The translations under genes and the position numbers were made by a program. The notes under the pieces were generated by a model that made no database searches, had not been told where the DNA came from, and saw nothing but the letters and a program-made list of their open reading frames with translations. From assembly GCA_900752065.1 (NCBI GenBank), contig CAADTT010000110.1, forward strand, positions 1-19,912: DNA of 19,912 nucleotides, given 5' to 3'. Position 1 is the stretch's first letter; each line of letters begins with the position of its first letter. Below are positions 16,217-19,912 of this stretch, piece by piece. The DNA comes from Lachnospiraceae bacterium. GTDB taxonomy: Bacteria; Bacillota; Clostridia; Lachnospirales; Lachnospiraceae.

Positions 16217-16732
16217 ATGAGCGAGAACGAGAAGAAACGCAGGGAGCAGAAGAGAGCGATACTTTCCTTTTGCTTAAAGCTTACCACGGTCTGTCTGATG
16301 CTATGGGCAGTGTTTACCTTCCTGATCGGTGTCACGCAAATGAAAGGGGAAAGCATGTATCCGAGGATCCGGGATGGGGATGTTGTTCTTTCCTATCGGC
16401 TGGAACGCAAGTATGCCATTGGAGATGTGGTAACCTTTCAGGTCAATGACATCCAGCGTATCGCCCGGGTGACAGCGATGGAGGGCGATATTGTGGAGAT
16501 CACCCCGGAAGGGCAGCTTATGGTAAACGGAAGCATACAGGAGGAAGAAATCTTCTATCCGACGGAGGAAATTTCCGGAGGGATCAGTTATCCATATACC
16601 GTAGAGGCGGACAGTTATTTTCTTCTGTGCGACTTCCGCACCGCCAGCAGCGACAGCCGCAGTTTCGGTGCGGTCTCTAAGAAGGATATTGACGGGAAGG
16701 TGATTACGATCCTGCGCCGCAGAGGAATTTAA
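16217..16732 (+). CDS. SipA-like signal peptidase I homologue lacking the catalytic lysine
   Basis: This 171-residue membrane protein has one N-terminal transmembrane helix (about 17-40) and an extracellular signal peptidase I fold. Box B retains the serine (GESMYP, Ser46). In box D the family motif KR-V-x-x-L-P-G-D reads IARVTAMEGD, so the general-base Lys is Ala83. Box E is recognisable (CDFRTASSDSRSFG, 138-151) although GDNR has become CDFR. Such an enzyme should not cleave signal peptides by the normal Ser/Lys mechanism. Streptococcus pyogenes SipA, which sits at the same place in FCT pilus loci, also lacks the catalytic pair and is required for pilus polymerisation. A chaperone or assembly role is therefore inferred. 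It starts five bases after the adhesin stop. Confidence 0.88.
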   Translation: MSENEKKRREQKRAILSFCLKLTTVCLMLWAVFTFLIGVTQMKGESMYPRIRDGDVVLSYRLERKYAIGDVVTFQVNDIQRIARVTAMEGDIVEITPEGQLMVNGSIQEEEIFYPTEEISGGISYPYTVEADSYFLLCDFRTASSDSRSFGAVSKKDIDGKVITILRRRGI

Positions 16733-16830
16733 CCGGGCGGTATAGAAAGAGAACCGATGGACGTTGGAACAGGATAAAAAATGTAAGACAGGAGTGTTGC
16801 ATTTTAAAATAAAAATAAAAGGAGAGAATC

Positions 16831-17952
16831 ATGATGAAAAAGAACAGAAGAATTTTAAGTACGTTGATAGCCCTGGTGCTTTTCTGCGCGATGACAGCAG
16901 CGACAGCATTTGCCGCTGTGCCGTCTTCCCTGACAGTGGATGGCAATACTGAAAACGGAACCATTAACCTGACGAAATATCTTGTGGTTGATAAGGACGC
17001 TCCGGTTCCCGCTGCATCATTCAGCTTTTCGCTGGCGCCGGAGACAGTGGAAGAGGGCACTGAGACAGATGCGGGGATTCCTGTCTACACAGGGTCTGTC
17101 GTGACGGACGGTACGGCGACTGTCACATTTACAAATGGTGATCCTACAACAGACGGCGCCGCTGATGACGGTATTGCCAATGATGGAAACAAGAAATATG
17201 CGACTGGGACAGCAGCGCTCAGCCTGGCAGGTGCAAGTTTTACGAAACCGGGCGTGTACCGCTATGGTGTTACAGAGACTACGGAAGGCGGCGCAGGGCT
17301 GACGGTAGATAGAACAAAGTATATTGTTGACGTCTATGTGGGATACGATACAGTGGACGGTGCAGAATCCACAGATCTTTCTATTTTACAGGTTATCATC
17401 AAAAAAGATGGTCCAGGGGATAAATCGGAAATTGCGTTTAAGAATATCTTTGAATCCCAGTCGCTGACCGTTTCCAAGACGGTTGCCGGCAATATGGGCG
17501 ACCGCACGAAAGACTTTTCTTTCACCTTGAATATTACGGCAGATGGCAAACTGAGTGAGAATACGAAAATTACAGCAGTTAAGACCGATCAGGACGGGTA
17601 TACTTCTGAGGTTACCGTTACGGTTGGTTCAGACAGCGCATTTACGCTCAAACACGGGGAAACGCTTGCAGTTCCGGGTCTTCCCGAGGAAACAGCATAT
17701 ACGGTAACGGAAACAAAGGACGATGACTATACAACGACGGTTGACAGCACAGGAACTTTCGATACTACGAATAATAAAGTAAGCAATACGGTGGGTTCAA
17801 CCGGAAACACGGAAGCATTTACCAATACGGCAAGTAAAACAGTGGACACCGGTATCATTCTGGACATCGCCCCATACATCATCATTTTCGTCATTGCGAT
17901 CGTTGGAGCCATCCTTTTCTTCGGAAGGAAGAGAAAAAAAGTGACGCAGTAA
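16831..17952 (+). CDS. Major pilin, FctA/Spy0128-like, two isopeptide domains
   Basis: This 373-residue secreted protein has a signal peptide (core about 10-28, cleavage near AFAA) and two pilin isopeptide domains. Domain 1 shows Lys49 (NLTKYLV), Glu149 (VTETTEG) and Asn205 (IAFKNIF). Domain 2 shows Lys216 (LTVSKTV), Glu294 (VTETKDD) and Asn332 (FTNTAS). The anchor is VDTG (338-341), a hydrophobic helix (about 346-364) and GRKRKK. Spacings match the S. pyogenes Spy0128 structure as I recall it: 11 residues between Asn of domain 1 and Lys of domain 2, and 8 from the last Asn to the sorting Thr. AAAGGAG (16818-16824) is six bases before the ATG. The 98 bases upstream show no convincing promoter or terminator. 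It is probably the polymerising shaft subunit. Confidence 0.9.
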   Translation: MMKKNRRILSTLIALVLFCAMTAATAFAAVPSSLTVDGNTENGTINLTKYLVVDKDAPVPAASFSFSLAPETVEEGTETDAGIPVYTGSVVTDGTATVTFTNGDPTTDGAADDGIANDGNKKYATGTAALSLAGASFTKPGVYRYGVTETTEGGAGLTVDRTKYIVDVYVGYDTVDGAESTDLSILQVIIKKDGPGDKSEIAFKNIFESQSLTVSKTVAGNMGDRTKDFSFTLNITADGKLSENTKITAVKTDQDGYTSEVTVTVGSDSAFTLKHGETLAVPGLPEETAYTVTETKDDDYTTTVDSTGTFDTTNNKVSNTVGSTGNTEAFTNTASKTVDTGIILDIAPYIIIFVIAIVGAILFFGRKRKKVTQ

Positions 17953-17956
17953 AGCT

Positions 17957-18739
17957 ATGAAGAACAAAAGAACTATGCTGGACATTGCTGCCCGTATTGC
18001 GCGCGGTGCAGACCGTTTGCTGAACGGGATCATCGCAGTGATGATCGCTGCCGCACTGCTGTACGGCGGCTTTGGACTTTGGGACACCTGGCAGATTTAC
18101 AAGGGCGCAGAAGTTGACAGTGAACTGCTGAAATATAAACCGGTATTGGATCCGGAGGGTGATGGCTCGAATCCGACGCTTTCTGAACTCATGGAGGTGA
18201 ATCCGGATGTCTGCGCCTGGCTGACCATTGACGGAACAAACATCGATTATCCCGTGGTACAGGGGGATACGAACATGGACTACATTAATAAAGATGTGTA
18301 CGGAGAGTTTTCGCTGTCGGGAAGCGTTTTTCTGGACAGTACGAACGGGAGGGATTTCTTGGATCATTACTCTCTGATCTATGCCCATCATATGGAAGGA
18401 AATGTCATGTTCGGTGAGCTGCCGGATTTCATGGAACAGGCTTATTTTTATGGACGTACGGGCGGCACGCTTTTTCTGCCTGACCGTACCTGCAGGATAG
18501 AGATATTTGCCTGTCTCTATACAGACGCTTACGATCCGGCAGTGTTTGATCCGGTAGGGGGAAACGGAGAGGCGGCGCAGGCGGAGCTGCTGGAATACCT
18601 GAAACGGGAGAGCGTGCAGTACAGGGAGATTGGCGTCACGGCGTCTGACCGGATACTGGGGCTTTCCACCTGCTCGGAGGCAAGCACCAATGGAAGGGTG
18701 CTGTTGTTTGGACGATTATGCGACTATGGTGAAGATTGA
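17957..18739 (+). CDS. srtB: Class B sortase, predicted pilus polymerase (SrtC position of FCT loci)
   Basis: This 260-residue membrane transpeptidase has an N-terminal hydrophobic segment (about 22-40) and a class B sortase fold outside the cell. Family features are WLTIDGTNIDYPVVQ (88-102), catalytic His144 in IYAHHM, nucleophile Cys239 in LGLSTCSE, and Arg247 in NGRVLLFG. In S. pyogenes the pilus polymerase SrtC is likewise a class B enzyme using V-P-x-T-G-like motifs, and this one is flanked by three proteins ending in VxTG. The start codon is only four bases after the pilin stop and has no Shine-Dalgarno site, which suggests translational coupling to the pilin. A housekeeping role is unlikely given the context. 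Confidence 0.92.
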   Translation: MKNKRTMLDIAARIARGADRLLNGIIAVMIAAALLYGGFGLWDTWQIYKGAEVDSELLKYKPVLDPEGDGSNPTLSELMEVNPDVCAWLTIDGTNIDYPVVQGDTNMDYINKDVYGEFSLSGSVFLDSTNGRDFLDHYSLIYAHHMEGNVMFGELPDFMEQAYFYGRTGGTLFLPDRTCRIEIFACLYTDAYDPAVFDPVGGNGEAAQAELLEYLKRESVQYREIGVTASDRILGLSTCSEASTNGRVLLFGRLCDYGED

Positions 18740-18751
18740 TTCAGATGTCAT

Positions 18752-18799
18752 AAAGTCTTTTCTCCACTTACATACAGGCATGACGTGGAAAAAGACTTT
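18752..18799 (+). terminator. Long intra-operon hairpin between sortase and small pilin
   Basis: AAAGTCTTTTCTCCAC (18752-18767) pairs with GTGGAAAAAGACTTT (18785-18799) with one bulge and a 17-base loop. It lacks a long T tail (only TTTT), so it may be a leaky attenuator or an mRNA-stabilising or processing element that lowers or separates expression of the last pilus gene. Confidence 0.55.
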
Positions 18800-18849
18800 T
18801 GACACTGGAATCAAAATTGAATTTACAGAAAGGGGGATCTGAAGTAAGC

Positions 18850-19581
18850 ATGAAGATACAGTGGCTGCAAAAGAAATCGTACATGGTATGGATCGCCGCA
18901 TTACTTCTTGCAATGACGGGTCTTCCAAACTGTGTATCGGCTGCGGAACCATCAGCAACGGCGGCCATTGAAATTGAGAACCGGATCACGGGCGACACAC
19001 CCAAAAAGAAGGCGAAATTTACCTTTGTTCTGGAACCTGCCAAGCCGGATTCACCTGTTCCCGCAAAGGGAACTTCACTGACCATAACGGGAAAGGGAAA
19101 AGGAAAGTTCGGTACGATCAGCTATACGCAGCCGGGCGAATATGTCTACACGGTCCGGGGAGAGACGGAGGAGCTTTCGGGTTATACCTTTGATACTGCT
19201 GTTTATCAGATCAAAGTGAACGCTCTTTATGACGATGGGGGAAGGCTGTACACGCAGATGTCTGTAAAAAAGTCCGGTGCAAAAGCCAAGAGCGGGGCAA
19301 TTGTTTTTAAAAACAAGTATAAGACTCCGAAGAAGAAAAAAGTATCTCCGGAAGTGCCGCTGCCTTCTACAGAAACGCCAAAGACTCCGGCACCCTCCGG
19401 GACTGCGCCGGGAAATCAGGAGAGATCATCCGCAGTCAAAACGGGAGATGACAATAGGCTCTTTTTCTGGTACACGCTTCTGTTTATGAGCGGCATAATA
19501 ACGGTGATAAGTGCCGGAAAAGCCCGGAAAGGCCGTTTTAAAAAAAGAAAAAAACTTGTTGACATTTGCAAAAGCCTATAA
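18850..19581 (+). CDS. Small proline-tailed pilin, VKTG-anchored (FctB position, candidate basal subunit)
   Basis: This 243-residue secreted protein has a signal peptide (core about 13-30, cleavage near VSA-AEP), a single Spy0128-like pilin domain (about 38-158), a Lys/Pro-rich stalk (about 159-190) and the anchor VKTG (196-199), membrane helix (204-222) and basic tail. In the domain the Glu (RGETEE, 105-108 region) and Asn155 (IVFKNKY) of the isopeptide triad are visible. The Lys position reads IENR, so the bond may be missing. A proline-rich stalk on a small last-gene pilin is also a feature of streptococcal FctB, the cell-wall-anchoring base. The start at ATG 18850 has AGGGGGAT (18831-18838) 11 bases upstream, slightly far; the longer TTG start at 18799 lies in the hairpin. 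Confidence 0.82.
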   Translation: MKIQWLQKKSYMVWIAALLLAMTGLPNCVSAAEPSATAAIEIENRITGDTPKKKAKFTFVLEPAKPDSPVPAKGTSLTITGKGKGKFGTISYTQPGEYVYTVRGETEELSGYTFDTAVYQIKVNALYDDGGRLYTQMSVKKSGAKAKSGAIVFKNKYKTPKKKKVSPEVPLPSTETPKTPAPSGTAPGNQERSSAVKTGDDNRLFFWYTLLFMSGIITVISAGKARKGRFKKRKKLVDICKSL

Positions 19582-19587
19582 TATAAT
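19559..19587 (+). promoter_or_regulatory. Perfect consensus promoter of the tRNA array
   Basis: TTGACA (19559-19564), 17 bases, TATAAT (19582-19587), with an overlapping second TATAAT at 19577-19582. The -35 box lies inside the last codons of the small pilin gene and the spacer covers its stop. Predicted transcription start is near 19594, about 34 bases before the first tRNA. Confidence 0.92.
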
Positions 19588-19627
19588 ATGTCTTGCGTCG
19601 GGAACGGCGCAGGACATGAACGCCAGA

Positions 19628-19702
19628 CGGGGTGTGGCTCAGCTTGGCTAGAGCGCCTGGTTTGGGACCAGGAGGTCGCAGGTTCGAATCCTGTCACCCC
19701 GA
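19628..19702 (+). tRNA. tRNA-Pro (anticodon TGG)
   Basis: The acceptor CGGGGTG pairs with CACCCCG. The D arm is GCTC/GAGC, the anticodon stem CCTGG/CCAGG with loop TTTGGGA, and the T arm GCAGG-TTCGAAT-CCTGT. Discriminator A; CCA is not encoded. Confidence 0.96.
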
Positions 19703-19734
19703 TTAGCAGTCAGGTTCGCATGAAATTATTACAT

Positions 19735-19805
19735 GCGGGTGTAGTTCAGTGGTAGAACACCAGCCTTCCAAGCTGGATATGTGGGTTCGATTCCCATCAC
19801 CCGCT
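19735..19805 (+). tRNA. tRNA-Gly (anticodon TCC)
   Basis: The acceptor GCGGGTG pairs with CACCCGC. The anticodon stem is CCAGC/GCTGG with loop CTTCCAA, and the T loop is TTCGATT. Discriminator T; CCA is not encoded. Confidence 0.96.
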
Positions 19806-19809
19806 TTTT

Positions 19810-19886
<77 letters not shown>

Positions 19887-19891
19887 GACAT

Positions 19892-19912
19892 GGTGGGTAT
19901 AGTTCAGCGGTA
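19892..19912 (+). tRNA. Truncated tRNA at the window edge (possibly His)
   Basis: GGTGGGTATAGTTCAGCGGTA has the acceptor strand, TA linker and D-arm pattern of a tRNA cut off by the window end. The anticodon is outside the window. The GGTGGGT acceptor and the Pro-Gly-Arg order fit tRNA-His, which is inference. Confidence 0.65.

Noticed and set aside
18799..18827. TTGACA at 18799-18804 as a separate promoter for the small pilin
   Set aside because: At 17 bases the -10 candidate is TTTACA, only three of six matches, and the -35 box overlaps the hairpin arm. Not enough to call.
19360..19374. LPSTE in the small pilin stalk as an LPxTG-type sorting motif
   Set aside because: It lacks the Gly and is not followed by a membrane helix; the VKTG further on is correctly placed.
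19416..19697. Minus-strand ORF containing GFEPATSWSQTRRS
   Set aside because: It is the antisense of the tRNA-Pro and the small pilin. This peptide type is a well-known false protein produced by translating the reverse strand of tRNA genes.

Overview
The window looks like a chromosomal segment of a low-to-medium GC Gram-positive anaerobe, most likely a gut Clostridium relative of the Lachnospiraceae type. This rests on strong Shine-Dalgarno sites, sigma-A consensus promoters, rho-independent hairpins, a response regulator with a SARP-like output domain, tandem 7TM sensor proteins, class B sortase surface proteins and a tRNA array in the order Pro-Gly-Arg. All genes lie on the plus strand.

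Left part (1-7103): housekeeping and signalling genes. A short rhodanese gene with its own promoter and terminator is followed by an operon of a YfcE-type phosphoesterase, a THUMP-domain 23S rRNA methyltransferase and a membrane-anchored papain-family protease with a C-terminal beta-rich region. A consensus promoter then drives rdgB (XTP/dITP pyrophosphatase), a second YfcE-type phosphoesterase, a LytS-like sensor kinase and a response regulator with an OmpR/SARP-like DNA-binding domain. The block ends at a strong terminator (7069-7103).

Middle part (7104-11395): a dedicated signalling unit. A 769-residue protein with two successive multi-pass membrane sensor blocks and a degenerate kinase-like C terminus overlaps by 4 bp a PAS-containing NarL-type histidine kinase. 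A LuxR/NarL-family response regulator follows directly.

Right part (11396-19581): a sortase-assembled pilus locus. Its order is giant repeat adhesin with VPTG anchor, degenerate signal peptidase (SipA-like), two-domain isopeptide pilin with VDTG anchor, class B sortase, and small proline-tailed pilin with VKTG anchor. This is the order of the Streptococcus pyogenes FCT core (cpa-sipA-fctA-srtC-fctB). A perfect 18-bp palindrome stands where an activator would bind in front of the adhesin gene, and the LuxR-type regulator is the obvious candidate to bind it. The inferred logic is: membrane sensors, then kinase, then LuxR regulator, then the pilus operon, then assembly by the class B sortase with help from the SipA-like protein. 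The main novelty candidate is this FCT-like pilus with a built-in three-protein signalling system and a repeat-rich tip protein unlike Cpa.

Right edge (19559-19912): a perfect consensus promoter, whose -35 box lies inside the last pilus gene, drives a tRNA array of Pro(TGG), Gly(TCC), Arg(TCT) and one truncated tRNA at the window end. No mobile element, integrase or CRISPR array was seen, and no gene-free stretch exceeds 300 bases.
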